Origin: Hymenobacter nivis
GTDB taxonomy: Bacteria > Bacteroidota > Bacteroidia > Cytophagales > Hymenobacteraceae
Assembly (NCBI RefSeq): GCF_003149515.1
Contig: NZ_CP029145.1
Coordinates: 4,526,001-4,590,000, forward strand
Length of the DNA stretch: 64,000 nt
Direction: 5' to 3'
Part shown: positions 7,768 through 17,421 of the stretch, in pieces
Position numbering within the stretch: position 1 is the first letter of the stretch
How the letters are laid out: each line of letters begins with the position of its first letter
Position numbers and translations under genes: made by a program
The notes under the pieces: model-generated
The model's database searches: none
Seen by the model: only the letters and a program-made list of their open reading frames with translations
What the model was told of the DNA's origin: nothing

Positions 7768-10700
7768 TTAGTTGAACGAGTAGCGCACGCCCAACTGGCC
7801 CTGCCAGCGCGAGAGGAAAGGCGAGAAGTCGTATGCCCGGCCGGTGTTGGCGTAGCTGGTAGGGAACGAGAAGGTCGGTTGGGCCCCGGCGTTCGTCGAT
7901 TCTACCTTCAATAGCTCTACGGCGCTGTTGTTCACCAAGAACTGGCGGCCCCAGTTGTTGTTTAGCAGGTTGCCCACGTTGAACACGTCGAAGGAGATTT
8001 CCAGCACGTTTTTGTTGGCCAAGGAAAAGTCTTGTGCAATGCGCATGTCTATTTCGTGCGTCCACGGCAAGCGGGCGGCAAAACGCTCAGCGTACTCGCC
8101 GCGGTGGGTGCGCAGGTATGGGTCATTTTCAATGAACGCATCCAGCTGGTTCTGGATGGTAGCCACGCTGCGGGTGTCCGTAGTGCCGCTCTTTACCAGC
8201 ACAATCTGGCTGGCGTCGCGCACGTTGGTTGGGATGTAGAACAGGTCGTTGCTGGGGTTGCCGTCGCGGTTCAGGTCCGTGTTCTGGCCGTAGATGTAGG
8301 TGATGGGCTGGCCCGACAAACCTTCGTAGAACAGCGAGATTTTCGTCGCCATGTGGTTGTTGGCGTAGCGGAAGGTGTAGCCCGACGACGCAATGACGCG
8401 GTGGCGCTGGTCGTTGCGCGAGTAGCCCAGCTCCGGGTTATTCGGGTCGCTGATAATCTGGTTAAAGCCGTAGTTCGAAGAAGCCGTGCTGCTTGAGCCG
8501 CTGTTGATTTCTTTCGACACGCCGTAGGTGTAGGCCACCATCGTGTTCAGGCCGCTGGCAAACTGCTTCTGCAACTGCACCGTCGCGTTGTAGCGGTAGC
8601 CTTTGCTGGTGTTGTCGAGCAAGTACACGTTGGTGAAGCTCTGATTGATGCGGCGCAGCGCCGGGGTAGCCGCGTACACGGGGCGCTGGTCGGGGCCCGC
8701 CAGGCGGCCTACCGGGGCCGTCAGGTTCAGGTCTTTGTAGTAGATGTCGTTGAGGGTCTTGGTGTAGAGGCCTTCCACGGTAGCCACAATGTCGCCGGGC
8801 AGGCGGAAGTCCACGGCCAGGTTGGAGCGCCACACCTGGGGCAGCTTGAAGTTGTTGCTAACCAGGTTGATCTGGCTGGTGGGCACCGAGCTGAATTTGG
8901 TGGCAATGTCGCCGGTAGCCGTGTACACCGGCAGGTACTGGATGTTGGCACCGGTGCCGGTAGCGGTTTGGTCCACCCCGCCCTGAATCAGGCCGTTGTT
9001 GGTGTAGCTATTCGACAGCCACACGAACGGCACGCGGCCCGAGAAAATGCCGGTACCGCCACGCAGCTGCACTTTACTGTCGTTGTTCACGTCCCAGTTG
9101 AAGCCAACGCGCGGCGAGTACAGTACCTGGCCGGTGGGGGTGTTGCTGGTTTTGTACTGGCTGCCGAAGCCGGGGTAGGCGGTGCCATTGAAGGTGGTGC
9201 CTTCGGTCACGCCGGCGTTGTAGCCGGGCTTGTCGAAGAATACAGGCACGTCGATGCGCATACCCAGGGTCAGGCGCACGTTTTCGGCGGGGCTATACTC
9301 GTCCTGGAGGTAAGCGCCCAGCTGCGCCGCCTTGAACTTGGCTTCGCCGTTGTTGGCCGTGGGGTAGCTGGCTTGGATGCGGGTGGCGCGACCGTTCTCA
9401 AAGTTGTCAATCGACGAGAAGGTGTAGTAGCCCGCGCCGTTATTGATGAACAGGTTGCGGAACTTGAAGCCTTCGTTGTGGGTGCCGAGCGTGATGGTAT
9501 GCTTGCCGAACGCCTTGGTCAGGTTGTCCGTGATTTCCACGATGTCCTGGTCGAGCTGGTTGGCTACCGAGCTGCGCTCCTGGCCCAGGTTGTAGGTGTT
9601 GCCGCTGTCCTGGATCTGATAAGCGGGACCGGCGGCCCCCAGCACGTCGCGCGAGTCGCGGATGGCGGTGTACGTCAGGATGAGCTTATTGGAGAGCCCG
9701 CCGCTGAAGCGCGAATTCAATTCGGCCACCGTGCTGTTGGTGATGTTGCTGATGCGGTAGGCATTGTTGCCGAAGCGCAAGTTGTTGCCCGTCCGGGTGA
9801 TGTTGTCGTCAAACGCTTTAACGAAGTTGTGGCGCAGCGTCAGCGTGTTGTTTTCCGAAAGGTTGAAGTCCAGGCGGCCAAAAATCTTGTTGCTCTGCGT
9901 GTTGCGAACCAAATCGCCGTAGCTGCCCACGTCGTAGCGGCCGTAGCGGTCGGTGTTGGCCGCGGCGGCAATGCGCTGCACGTCGGCCACGGCAATGCGC
10001 GACTCCGGGGCCCCGGGCAAGAAGCTCACGGGGGTGTTCACGCGCTGGAGTTCGGCATTCAGGAAGAAAAACACCTTGTCCTTCACAATGGCGCCGCCCA
10101 CGCGGAAGCCCGTCTGGTAGTTATAAAAATCACCCGCTTTGGTGCGCGGCTCCGTCACACTCAGGCCCGTCGAGTTCTGGTTGCGGCCAAAGCCGTAAAT
10201 CGAAGCCGAGAAGTTATTGGAGCCCGAGCGCGTCACGGCGTTGATGCCGGCGCCGGTGAACGAGCCTAGGGTGACGTCGTAGGGCGCCAGCACGACCTGA
10301 ATCTGGTCGATGGCGTCGAGGGCAATGGGGTTGGTGTTGGCCTGCCCGCCGGGGGTGCCGGAGCCAGCCAAGCCGAACACGTCGTTGTTCACGGCCCCGT
10401 CGATGGTGATGTTGTTGTAGCGGTTGTTGGAGCCACCAAACGAGCTGCTGCCGCCACCGCCGGCCTGCGGCGTGAGGCGGGTGAAGTCGTTGAGCGAGCG
10501 GTTGATGGTGGGCAGGTTGCTGATTTGCTCGCGGCTCACGCTGGTCTCGGCGCCCGTGCGGCCCGAATTGATAACCGGGTCGCGGCGGCCGACCACGGTC
10601 ACCTCGTTCAGGGAAGTGGTGGCGTCGTCGAGCTTAATGTCCAGACGCAGGTTTTGGCCCAGGGTCAGCACGATGCCGTCGCGGGTGACGTCGCGGTAGC

Positions 10701-10965
10701 CCACGAAACTAACCCGGACGGTGTAGGGGCCCCCCACGCGCATGTTTTGAATGTTGTACCGGCCATCAGAATTGGTCGGGGCCACGTACTGGGTGTTGGT
10801 GGGCGTGTGCACGGCGATGATGGTGGCGCCGGGCAAAGACTCGCCCTTCGAGTCGGTAACGGCTCCGTTAATCGATGCCGTGGTGGCGCCCTGCCCCCAA
10901 CCCAAGTGGGCCGTGAGCAGCAAAACCGCCATTAGCAAAAAGTGGCGTAGAGGTAGATTTCTCAT
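7768..10965 (-). CDS. Oar-like TonB-dependent outer membrane receptor
   Basis: 1065 residues. A signal peptide (LLMAVLLLTAHLGWGQG) is followed by a carboxypeptidase-regulatory-like beta-sandwich at about residues 28-110 (VTDSKGESLPGATIIAVHT). The plug domain has ITIDGAVNNDVFGL and IDQIQVVLAPYDVTLGSFTGAGINAVTRSG. The rest is a long beta-barrel ending in GVRYSFN, the C-terminal aromatic outer-membrane signal. This layout matches Oar/OmpA-related receptors and not SusC, since the SusC motif and a SusD partner gene are absent. The substrate is unknown. A -7 box at 11009 and a terminator at 7708 make it a single-gene unit. The second receptor (11363) is a paralogue with near-identical N-terminal organisation, so this pair arose by tandem duplication. 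Confidence 0.93.
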   Translation of the reverse strand: MRNLPLRHFLLMAVLLLTAHLGWGQGATTASINGAVTDSKGESLPGATIIAVHTPTNTQYVAPTNSDGRYNIQNMRVGGPYTVRVSFVGYRDVTRDGIVLTLGQNLRLDIKLDDATTSLNEVTVVGRRDPVINSGRTGAETSVSREQISNLPTINRSLNDFTRLTPQAGGGGSSSFGGSNNRYNNITIDGAVNNDVFGLAGSGTPGGQANTNPIALDAIDQIQVVLAPYDVTLGSFTGAGINAVTRSGSNNFSASIYGFGRNQNSTGLSVTEPRTKAGDFYNYQTGFRVGGAIVKDKVFFFLNAELQRVNTPVSFLPGAPESRIAVADVQRIAAAANTDRYGRYDVGSYGDLVRNTQSNKIFGRLDFNLSENNTLTLRHNFVKAFDDNITRTGNNLRFGNNAYRISNITNSTVAELNSRFSGGLSNKLILTYTAIRDSRDVLGAAGPAYQIQDSGNTYNLGQERSSVANQLDQDIVEITDNLTKAFGKHTITLGTHNEGFKFRNLFINNGAGYYTFSSIDNFENGRATRIQASYPTANNGEAKFKAAQLGAYLQDEYSPAENVRLTLGMRIDVPVFFDKPGYNAGVTEGTTFNGTAYPGFGSQYKTSNTPTGQVLYSPRVGFNWDVNNDSKVQLRGGTGIFSGRVPFVWLSNSYTNNGLIQGGVDQTATGTGANIQYLPVYTATGDIATKFSSVPTSQINLVSNNFKLPQVWRSNLAVDFRLPGDIVATVEGLYTKTLNDIYYKDLNLTAPVGRLAGPDQRPVYAATPALRRINQSFTNVYLLDNTSKGYRYNATVQLQKQFASGLNTMVAYTYGVSKEINSGSSSTASSNYGFNQIISDPNNPELGYSRNDQRHRVIASSGYTFRYANNHMATKISLFYEGLSGQPITYIYGQNTDLNRDGNPSNDLFYIPTNVRDASQIVLVKSGTTDTRSVATIQNQLDAFIENDPYLRTHRGEYAERFAARLPWTHEIDMRIAQDFSLANKNVLEISFDVFNVGNLLNNNWGRQFLVNNSAVELLKVESTNAGAQPTFSFPTSYANTGRAYDFSPFLSRWQGQLGVRYSFN

Positions 10966-11008
10966 AAAATGAAGAAAGAGTTAAAAAAGCATAGTGCCAA
11001 CGTAGGTG

Positions 11009-11016
11009 CAAAGGTA
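11009..11016 (-). promoter_or_regulatory. Bacteroidota -7 box (TACCTTTG) for first receptor
   Basis: On the minus strand TACCTTTG matches the TAnnTTTG consensus used by the Bacteroidota primary sigma factor, 43 bp before the ATG. The identical octamer precedes the second receptor. No good -33 TTG at the usual spacing is seen. Confidence 0.6.
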
Positions 11017-11098
11017 CACGGCGCCCGTAAGCTGGCCCTTCATAATTGCCAATGCGGAGCTTGGTTTTTTCATTATTTATAAATATTTATAAAATTAG

Positions 11099-11178
11099 GA
11101 AGCTGTTTATGAAGTCGTTAGACCGTCATGCTCATCTGACGTTCAATTTTGAATTTCCAGAATTCCTAAACAGCTTTT
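11099..11178. repeat. Short derivative of family A repeat
   Basis: Outer ends GAAGCTGTTTATGAAGT and ATTCCTAAACAGCTTTT are inverted copies of each other and match the flanks of the family A copy at 19981. The inside keeps GTCATGCTCATCTGACG but has lost the second arm of the core. It lies in the 397-bp space between the two receptor genes, which otherwise holds only the -7 box of one and the terminator of the other. Confidence 0.65.
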
Positions 11179-11289
11179 AGGCTTTACGGGGTCGTGAATC
11201 CGTAGTTTTACATAAAAATAGTTATATTTTACATATTTAGGGTGGTATAGCGTTAAGTCGTTGTCCATCAAGTAGAGGGAAAGGGACAT

Positions 11290-11323
11290 AAAAAAAGAGC
11301 AGGAAAAATTCCTGCTCTTTTTA
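11290..11323 (-). terminator. Intrinsic terminator of the second receptor gene
   Basis: AAAAAAGAGCAGG / CCTGCTCTTTTT stem with a short AT loop, 40 bp past the minus-strand stop at 11363. Confidence 0.9.
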
Positions 11324-11362
11324 AAAGCTGCGATTTACTGTACTTCTAGATTTACTGTACTT

Positions 11363-14300
11363 CTAGTTGAACAAGTAGCGTACGCCTACCTGGGCCTGCC
11401 AACGCGAGCCAATGCCGCCGGTGTCGCTCCGGAAGCTGTTGGTGAGCGAAGTAGCGGGGCTTACCGAATTGTCAGCGTTTCTGACCGGGTTGGTGAGATA
11501 GGGAAAATTGAAATTCGGGCGGCCCTGCTGGTCGTAGCCAATGAATGTGAGGGGGTTGGTGACGTTAGCGGTGCGGAAAGTGCCCCAGTTGCTGTTGAGC
11601 AGGTTGCCGATGTTGAAAACGTCGACGCTCAGTTGAAGCGTATTGCGGTTGGTGCCAATGTTGGTGAAGATGTCTTGCAGCAGGCGCACATCAAGCCGGT
11701 TCTGCCAAGGGCGCACGGCCCCGTTGCGCTCGGCGTACTCGCCGCGGTGCTTGCTGAGGTAATCGTCCTGGTTGATGAACTTGTCGAGGTCGGTCCACTG
11801 CTGAGCAGACGAGTACACGCCGCCGCCCTGGGCGGCCGTGAGGTTGAGGTCGCGCAGGGCAATCTCGTTTTGGTTGCGGGGAATGTACATCAGGTCGTTG
11901 CCCGAGCCGCCCGAGCCGTCGCCGTTCATGTCGCCAGCGTACGTGTAGGAGAAGCGGCCCGCAGCTGCGCCTTCGTAGAACATCGAGAGCGTTGTGCCCA
12001 GGTGGCCAACGTATTCGCGCCGGTACGACAACGATCCGATGACGCGGTGCTGCTGCAGGAACTGCGAGTAGCTCAGGACGTTGGCGTTCGGGTCGCCTGA
12101 TACTGAACGGTCGCGCCAGTTCGTTTGGGCGATGGTGCCGCCGTCGTTCACCGAGCGGGCGTCGGTGTAGGTGTAAGCTGCGCTGGCATATAGCCCGTTG
12201 CTGAACGACTTCTGCAACTGCCCGGTCACGGAGTACGAGTAGCCTAAGTTAGTGTTTTTCATCAGGATGGCATCGGTAATGACGGGATTTGATGCCGATA
12301 CGCCCCCTTGGCCGTTGTAGATGCGGTTGTTGGTAATCAGGCTGGGTTGGGCGTTTGCTCCGGTGCCGACGGGTGCCGTAGTGTAAAGGCCCGCGTTGTT
12401 GCCCGTAGTATTTACCGCGCCAAATGTGTAGAAGATAGGGCGGTTGTCGGCCCCGCTAGCCCGGCCAGAAGCCTGGGGTAAGTTCACGTTCTGGAAGTAA
12501 ACGGCGTTGACATCCTTGGTGTACAAGGCTTCGAACGTAGCAATTACCCCGCCGCCCAAGTCTTGGTCAACGGCCAGGTTGGTCCGCCAAACCTGCGGAA
12601 ACTTAAAGTCATTGGCCGTGACGGCTAGGTTGTACTGCGTGTTGGCAGCTGCGCCGCTGGGGCGGTAGGCGTTGACGTCGGGGCTGAAGTAGTTGCCGGC
12701 CGCTGATGCAGCGGCGCCGGTGCGCGAGAACGAGCCAAACTGCACGCCGTTGTTGCCGGCCTGGTTGGAGAGCCACACGAACGGAATGCGGCCGGTGAAG
12801 ATGCCCGTGCCGCCGCGCAGCTGGGTTTTGCGGTCGTCGTTAACGTCCCAGTTGACGCCGATGCGCGGTGAGAAGAGCGGCTTACGGTCGGGCAGCTTGT
12901 TGGTTTCGATTTTCACCCCGTCGCGGAAGGTGAGGTTGGCCGCGTTTTCGTTGCGGGAGATGTCCGAGAAGATGACCGGCAAATCGCCGCGCAGGCCCAC
13001 CGTCACCTTCAGGTTGCTCATCGGGCTCCATTCGTCCTGCACATAAAGGCCAAACTGCGCGGCCTTGGTGACGGCGAAAGGGAAGGAGCCGTCCGGCAGG
13101 GCCGAGTACGAGAGCTGGTAGCGCTGCGGATACGCCAGGGCCCCGGTGGTGTTGGCGACGGGGTTGCCGTTGGCGTCGCGAGTGTAGCCCAGCGGCGCAG
13201 CGGTGGTGCGGGCGGCGGCGTAAAAATCGTCGAGCCCGTTAAAAGAATAGTTGCCGTAGTAGTTGGGGGAGAAGCCGTTAGTAAACTTGTACAACTCGTT
13301 GTAGGTGCCCACCGTCACGTTGTGCTTGCCCAGGAACGCCGTGAAATTGTCGCCCACCTGGTACACGTCTGAATTCAGCACATTGAAGGCCGAAAACGGC
13401 TCGTAGCCAAACGAGGTCAAGCTGTTGGCCGCATTTATGCCGCCGCCCGCCGCCGTCCGGCCCGTGGCCGAGCCAATGTCAACCAACGGGAAAGTGCCGC
13501 CGGCGGGGCTTTCGCGGGAGTCGCGGAAGGCGGAGTATCCCGCGGTCAGGTTGTTCGAATACTTGCCGCCGCCGAGCGTGCTGTTTAACTCGGCAATTAT
13601 CGAGTTCAGGTTATTATTAATGGTGTAGTACGACGAGAAGAACGGCAGGCCAAACTGCGATTGTGAACGGCCGATGTTGCCTGGCCCCAGGGCCCCCGAA
13701 CCGCTCGGCGTAACGTCGCGGTACGACTTCAGGTAATTGTACTTGATGCTGAAGCGGTTGTTCGCGTTGATGTTCCAGTCGATTTTGGCCGTGGCCTTGC
13801 GGCTGAACGAGCGCAGGTTGTAGTTCTCGTAGGGCCCCGGGTTGTAGCCGTAGTTACTCGTCAGGAATTTGCTGAGAATATCCAGGTCGCTGGCCGCCGC
13901 CGCCGAGGTGGTGGAGTTGCCGCCCGGTGCGGCCACGCCGTCGCGGTTGGCAATAAAGTTGCCCGTGGGCGGGTCAATACGGTCTTCCTGCTCGCCGTTC
14001 AGAAAGAAGAAGAGCTTATCCTTAATAATAGGGCCCCCGATGCGGAAGCCGTAGTTTTTGAGGTTGAAGTTGGGGTAGTCCTGCGTGAAGTTGCCCACCT
14101 TGTTGCCCACGTAGCTCTGGTTGCGGTAAAACGTGTAGACCGAGCCGCTGAACTTGTTCGTCCCGCTGCGCGTCACGGCGTTGATGCCGGCGCCGGTGAA
14201 CGAGCCCTGGCGCACGTCATAAGGCGCTATGCTCACCTGGATCTGGTCGATGGCGTCGAGCGAGATAGGCTGGGCGTTGGCCTGGCCGCCCACGGTCGAC

Positions 14301-14890
14301 TGCAAACCGAACGAGTTGTTGAAGATGGCCCCGTCGATGGTAATGTTGTTGTAAGCGCTGTTGCGGCCACCGAAGCTCTGGCCGTTGGCCTGGGGCGTAA
14401 GGCGGGTGAAGTCGTCAAAAGAGCGGTTGATGGTGGGCAAGCGCTCAATGGCTTCGCGCTGCACGGTGGTTTGTGCCCCGGTGTGGTCCGCGTTCATCAC
14501 CGGGTCGCGGCGGCCGCTCACGGTCACCTCGGTTAGCTCGGTGGAGGCGTCGTCCAGCTTCACGTCGAAGCGCAGGTTCTGGCCCAGGCTCAGGAACAAG
14601 CCGTTGCGCTGCACGTCGCGGTAGCCCACGAAGCTCACTTTCACAGTGTAGGGCCCCCCCACGCGCATGTTCTGGAGGTTGAAGCGACCATCGGAGTTGG
14701 TCGGCACCACGTACTGGGTGTTGGTGGGGGTGTGCACGGCGATAACCGTGGCCCCCGGCAGGCCCATCCCGGTCTTGTCCGAGATTACCCCGTTCATGGC
14801 CGCGGTAGTGGTGCCCTGCCCCCAGCCGATCTGAACAGCTAACAGCGTAAGCGTTAAGGATAAAAAATGGCGTAGAATTAAATTTTTCAT
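11363..14890 (-). CDS. Oar-like TonB-dependent outer membrane receptor, paralogue of 7768
   Basis: 1175 residues from ATG 14890; a further upstream in-frame ATG at 14956 lies upstream of the -7 box and is rejected. The signal peptide (LILRHFLSLTLTLLAVQIGWGQG) is followed by the regulatory-like sandwich (KTGMGLPGATVIAVHTPTN). The plug has FDDFTRLTPQANG and IDQIQVSIAPYDVRQG, and the barrel ends in GVRYLFN. The first ~250 residues are very close to the neighbour at 7768. The barrel is about 110 residues longer, with larger loops, which suggests a shared energy-coupling part and different ligands. No SusD partner is present. It ends at a terminator at 11290. Confidence 0.93.
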   Translation of the reverse strand: MKNLILRHFLSLTLTLLAVQIGWGQGTTTAAMNGVISDKTGMGLPGATVIAVHTPTNTQYVVPTNSDGRFNLQNMRVGGPYTVKVSFVGYRDVQRNGLFLSLGQNLRFDVKLDDASTELTEVTVSGRRDPVMNADHTGAQTTVQREAIERLPTINRSFDDFTRLTPQANGQSFGGRNSAYNNITIDGAIFNNSFGLQSTVGGQANAQPISLDAIDQIQVSIAPYDVRQGSFTGAGINAVTRSGTNKFSGSVYTFYRNQSYVGNKVGNFTQDYPNFNLKNYGFRIGGPIIKDKLFFFLNGEQEDRIDPPTGNFIANRDGVAAPGGNSTTSAAAASDLDILSKFLTSNYGYNPGPYENYNLRSFSRKATAKIDWNINANNRFSIKYNYLKSYRDVTPSGSGALGPGNIGRSQSQFGLPFFSSYYTINNNLNSIIAELNSTLGGGKYSNNLTAGYSAFRDSRESPAGGTFPLVDIGSATGRTAAGGGINAANSLTSFGYEPFSAFNVLNSDVYQVGDNFTAFLGKHNVTVGTYNELYKFTNGFSPNYYGNYSFNGLDDFYAAARTTAAPLGYTRDANGNPVANTTGALAYPQRYQLSYSALPDGSFPFAVTKAAQFGLYVQDEWSPMSNLKVTVGLRGDLPVIFSDISRNENAANLTFRDGVKIETNKLPDRKPLFSPRIGVNWDVNDDRKTQLRGGTGIFTGRIPFVWLSNQAGNNGVQFGSFSRTGAAASAAGNYFSPDVNAYRPSGAAANTQYNLAVTANDFKFPQVWRTNLAVDQDLGGGVIATFEALYTKDVNAVYFQNVNLPQASGRASGADNRPIFYTFGAVNTTGNNAGLYTTAPVGTGANAQPSLITNNRIYNGQGGVSASNPVITDAILMKNTNLGYSYSVTGQLQKSFSNGLYASAAYTYTDARSVNDGGTIAQTNWRDRSVSGDPNANVLSYSQFLQQHRVIGSLSYRREYVGHLGTTLSMFYEGAAAGRFSYTYAGDMNGDGSGGSGNDLMYIPRNQNEIALRDLNLTAAQGGGVYSSAQQWTDLDKFINQDDYLSKHRGEYAERNGAVRPWQNRLDVRLLQDIFTNIGTNRNTLQLSVDVFNIGNLLNSNWGTFRTANVTNPLTFIGYDQQGRPNFNFPYLTNPVRNADNSVSPATSLTNSFRSDTGGIGSRWQAQVGVRYLFN

Positions 14891-14928
14891 AGAAAAAAGT
14901 GGGTGAAACAAAAGAGCCGTTCCGAACA

Positions 14929-14936
14929 CAAAGGTA
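14929..14936 (-). promoter_or_regulatory. Bacteroidota -7 box (TACCTTTG) for second receptor
   Basis: Same octamer as at 11009, 38 bp before ATG 14890 on the minus strand. It decides against the longer start at 14956. Confidence 0.6.
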
Positions 14937-15045
14937 GAATTAGCCTCGTAAGGCATAATATTACCATATTGTTACTAATTGGTAAACAAGTATTTGATTC
15001 TGCTTTCTACGCAACCCATTGCCAGGAACCGGCTCAGCAAATGCG

Positions 15046-15681
15046 TTACAAATGCGGCCGCACGGCGCGGATAAACCGGCTCAAATAGTAGTCAGACTCG
15101 AAGCTGTTTTCGACCACGCCCAGCGAGCTGGAGGCGTGAATAAAGTCCACGCCGTCGGCGTCGACCACCGTTACCATGCCCACGTGGGTGATGGTACGGC
15201 TGCCGGGCGAGGCCCCAAAAAATATCAGGTCGCCGGGGCGCAGGTCGGGGGCCGCCACGGGGGCTCCCCACACGGCCTGCTCGTTGGATGAGCGCGGAAT
15301 GGCCACGCCCGCCTCGCCAAACGCCAGCTGCAACAGGCCCGAGCAATCGAGCCCCAGCCGCGTGGTGCCCCCGAACAGGTACGGCGTGCCCTGGTAGGCG
15401 CGGGCCGCGTCGATGACGGTGGCTAGTGTGCCGGTAGCGCTGCCCGCGCGAAACGGGCGCTTGGCCACGGTTTTGGTGGTGGCCCCGCCGGCGGGTCTGT
15501 ACTTGTCCTTGGTTTTGAAGGCCGGGCGGGCGGGGGCCCGGCTGCCATGCTTGAGGCGCACCATATCGCGGGCCGAGTGGTAGCGGCCGTCGCGGTAATT
15601 TAGCTTGCGGCTACACGCGCCCAGCGCCAGCGCGGCCCAGAGCCCAAACAGCAGTAGTATCTTCGTCGTCCTCCTACCCAT
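15046..15681 (-). CDS. NlpC/P60 (C40) cell-wall peptidase lipoprotein
   Basis: 211 residues from ATG 15681. The signal sequence MGRRTTKILLLFGLWAALALGAC ends in a lipobox (LGAC), so the mature protein should be lipid-anchored. After a basic linker, the C-terminal ~120 residues form a NlpC/P60 domain. The catalytic Cys is in LDCSGLLQLAF (about residue 113), and the His are in TITHVGMV and DFIHASS. These enzymes cut gamma-D-Glu-diaminopimelate or related peptide bonds in peptidoglycan. Gene length is typical of Bacteroidota homologues. A TATATTTG box lies only 6 bp before the start. The upstream extension to 15771 would cross this box and is rejected. Confidence 0.9.
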   Translation of the reverse strand: MGRRTTKILLLFGLWAALALGACSRKLNYRDGRYHSARDMVRLKHGSRAPARPAFKTKDKYRPAGGATTKTVAKRPFRAGSATGTLATVIDAARAYQGTPYLFGGTTRLGLDCSGLLQLAFGEAGVAIPRSSNEQAVWGAPVAAPDLRPGDLIFFGASPGSRTITHVGMVTVVDADGVDFIHASSSLGVVENSFESDYYLSRFIRAVRPHL

Positions 15682-15687
15682 CGGCGG

Positions 15688-15695
15688 CAAATATA
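15688..15695 (-). promoter_or_regulatory. -7 box (TATATTTG) almost touching the NlpC/P60 start
   Basis: Matches TAnnTTTG and ends 6 bp before ATG 15681 on the minus strand. If used, the transcript would have almost no leader. Confidence 0.5.
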
Positions 15696-15808
15696 CTTTT
15701 ATTCGTTGGCCAAAATAGGACACTCGCGCCGGCGGTATAATTTTATGGCGCTGGTTGTTGCTAGCAGCCAATTACATGCCCGAAAAATTTTATTCCCTGC
15801 TTTTGCCC

Positions 15809-17221
15809 ATGCCCGACTTTCACTCCCTTACCCCCGCGCTGTTGGTGCAGCTCGAAGCCATCGTGGGACCCGCCTACGTGGCCACGGCCCAGCGCGTGCC
15901 CGCCGAGGAGTACGCCACCTACGGCCAGGACCACACCGAGGACCTGCACTTTGCCCCCGATGTGGTGCTGACGCCCGGCACGCCCGAAGAAATCAGCCAA
16001 ATCATGCGCCTCTGCCACGCGGCGCGGGTGCCCGTTACGGCCCGCGGGGCAGGCACGGGGCTCAGCGGCGGGGCCCTGCCGGTGCACCACGGCGTGGTGC
16101 TGCGCATGGCGCGCTTCGATAAAATCCTGCAAATCGACGAGCGCAATTTGCAGGCCACCGTCGAGCCCGGGGTGGTAACGGAGGCGTTCCAGAACGCTGT
16201 GCAGGCCGTGGGCTTGTTCTACCCACCCGACCCGGCCAGTAAGGGCTCGTGCTTTTTGGGCGGCAACCTGAGCCAAAGCAGCGGGGGCCCCAAGGCCGTG
16301 AAGTACGGCGTGACGAAAGACTACGTGCTGAACCTGCAAGTGGTGCTGCCCACCGGCGACATCATCTGGACCGGGGCGAATACCCTCAAAAACGCCACCG
16401 GCTACAACCTCACGCAGCTCATGGTGGGCTCGGAAGGTACGCTGGGCATCATTACCAAAGCCGTGTTCCGGCTGCTGCCCTACCCGAAGCAGAACATCCT
16501 GATGCTGGTGCCCTTCCGCCAGGAGGCGCAGGCGGCCGAAGCCGTATCGGCGGTATTTCGGGCCGGCATTGTGCCGTCGGGCATGGAGTTTATGGAGCGC
16601 GAGGCCATCGCCTGGTCGTCGGATTACCTCAAGATTCCGCTCACCCTGCCCGAGGATATTAAGGCCCACCTGCTCATCGAGCTGGACGGCCAGGATCTGG
16701 AATACCTCCATAAAGAAGCCGAGCAGGTATACGAAGTGCTGGAGCGCTACGACGTGGGCGAAATTCTGCTGGCTGATACGGCCGCTCAGAAGGACGAGCT
16801 GTGGCGCATCCGGCGCAACATTGGTAATTCGGTGCGCTACAATTCCGTGTACAAAGAAGAAGATACCGTAGTGCCCCGCGCCGAGCTGCCCACCCTGCTA
16901 AAGGGCGTGAAGGAAATAGGGGTCCGGTACGGCTTCAAAACCGTGTGCTACGGCCACGCCGGCGACGGCAACATGCACGTCAACATCATCCGCGGCGACC
17001 TCGACGATGAGAAGTGGAACGTGGGCTTGCGCGAACCCATCAGCGAGATTTTCCGGCTCTGCGTGCAGCTCGGCGGCACCATCAGCGGCGAGCACGGCAT
17101 CGGGCTGGTGCAGAAGGGATACATCGGCATCGCCCTGCCCGACATCAACCTCAACCTAATGCGCGGCATTAAGCAGGTGTTTGACCCGCACGGTATTATG
17201 AACCCAGGGAAGATATTTTAG
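15809..17221 (+). CDS. FAD-linked oxidase, glycolate/lactate dehydrogenase type (GlcD-like)
   Basis: About 470 residues from ATG 15809 (MPDFHSLTPALL); an ATG at 15776 would add 11 residues and cannot be excluded. The N-terminal PCMH-type FAD-binding half shows ARGAGTGLSGGALPVHHGVV and KGSCFLGGNLSQSSGGPKAV. The C-terminal half carries CYGHAGDGNMHVNI and SGEHGIGLVQKGY, which identify the GlcD/D-lactate dehydrogenase group. Family members oxidise 2-hydroxyacids such as glycolate or D-lactate, passing electrons to the respiratory chain. The substrate cannot be chosen from sequence. No GlcE/GlcF genes adjoin, so it probably acts alone. It is divergent from the NlpC/P60 gene. Confidence 0.92.
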   Translation: MPDFHSLTPALLVQLEAIVGPAYVATAQRVPAEEYATYGQDHTEDLHFAPDVVLTPGTPEEISQIMRLCHAARVPVTARGAGTGLSGGALPVHHGVVLRMARFDKILQIDERNLQATVEPGVVTEAFQNAVQAVGLFYPPDPASKGSCFLGGNLSQSSGGPKAVKYGVTKDYVLNLQVVLPTGDIIWTGANTLKNATGYNLTQLMVGSEGTLGIITKAVFRLLPYPKQNILMLVPFRQEAQAAEAVSAVFRAGIVPSGMEFMEREAIAWSSDYLKIPLTLPEDIKAHLLIELDGQDLEYLHKEAEQVYEVLERYDVGEILLADTAAQKDELWRIRRNIGNSVRYNSVYKEEDTVVPRAELPTLLKGVKEIGVRYGFKTVCYGHAGDGNMHVNIIRGDLDDEKWNVGLREPISEIFRLCVQLGGTISGEHGIGLVQKGYIGIALPDINLNLMRGIKQVFDPHGIMNPGKIF

Positions 17222-17261
17222 CCAGCCCGTTGCCAACGCCTGAAGCGTGAGGACATCTAGT

Positions 17262-17377
17262 AAAAAAGGACGTCATGCTGAGCTTGTCGAAGCATCTCTC
17301 CCGCTGACTAACCCAATCGGATGGATTACTTGCGTGGGAGAGATGCTTCGACAAGCTCAGCATGACGTCCTTTTTTT
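17262..17377. repeat. Family A hairpin repeat, copy at 17.3 kb
   Basis: Arms 17262-17304 and 17335-17377 pair almost perfectly, from AAAAAAGGACGTCATGC inward to AGCATCTCTCCCGC. The outer A-run and T-run make it look like a bidirectional terminator between the convergent GlcD-like and ACBP genes. This copy uses TTGTCGAAG in place of TTGCCGAAG. Confidence 0.92.
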
Positions 17378-17421
17378 GCCGCAAACAACAGTTTTAGCTG
17401 TTCGTTTGGGGCCCCAAAAGC

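Noticed and set aside
8968..10269. 433-codon plus-strand frame across the first receptor
   Set aside because: Lies fully inside the receptor gene and has no recognisable domain.
7768..14890. SusC/RagA-type receptor pair
   Set aside because: No SusD gene follows either receptor, and the plug and N-terminal domain fit the Oar-like group better.
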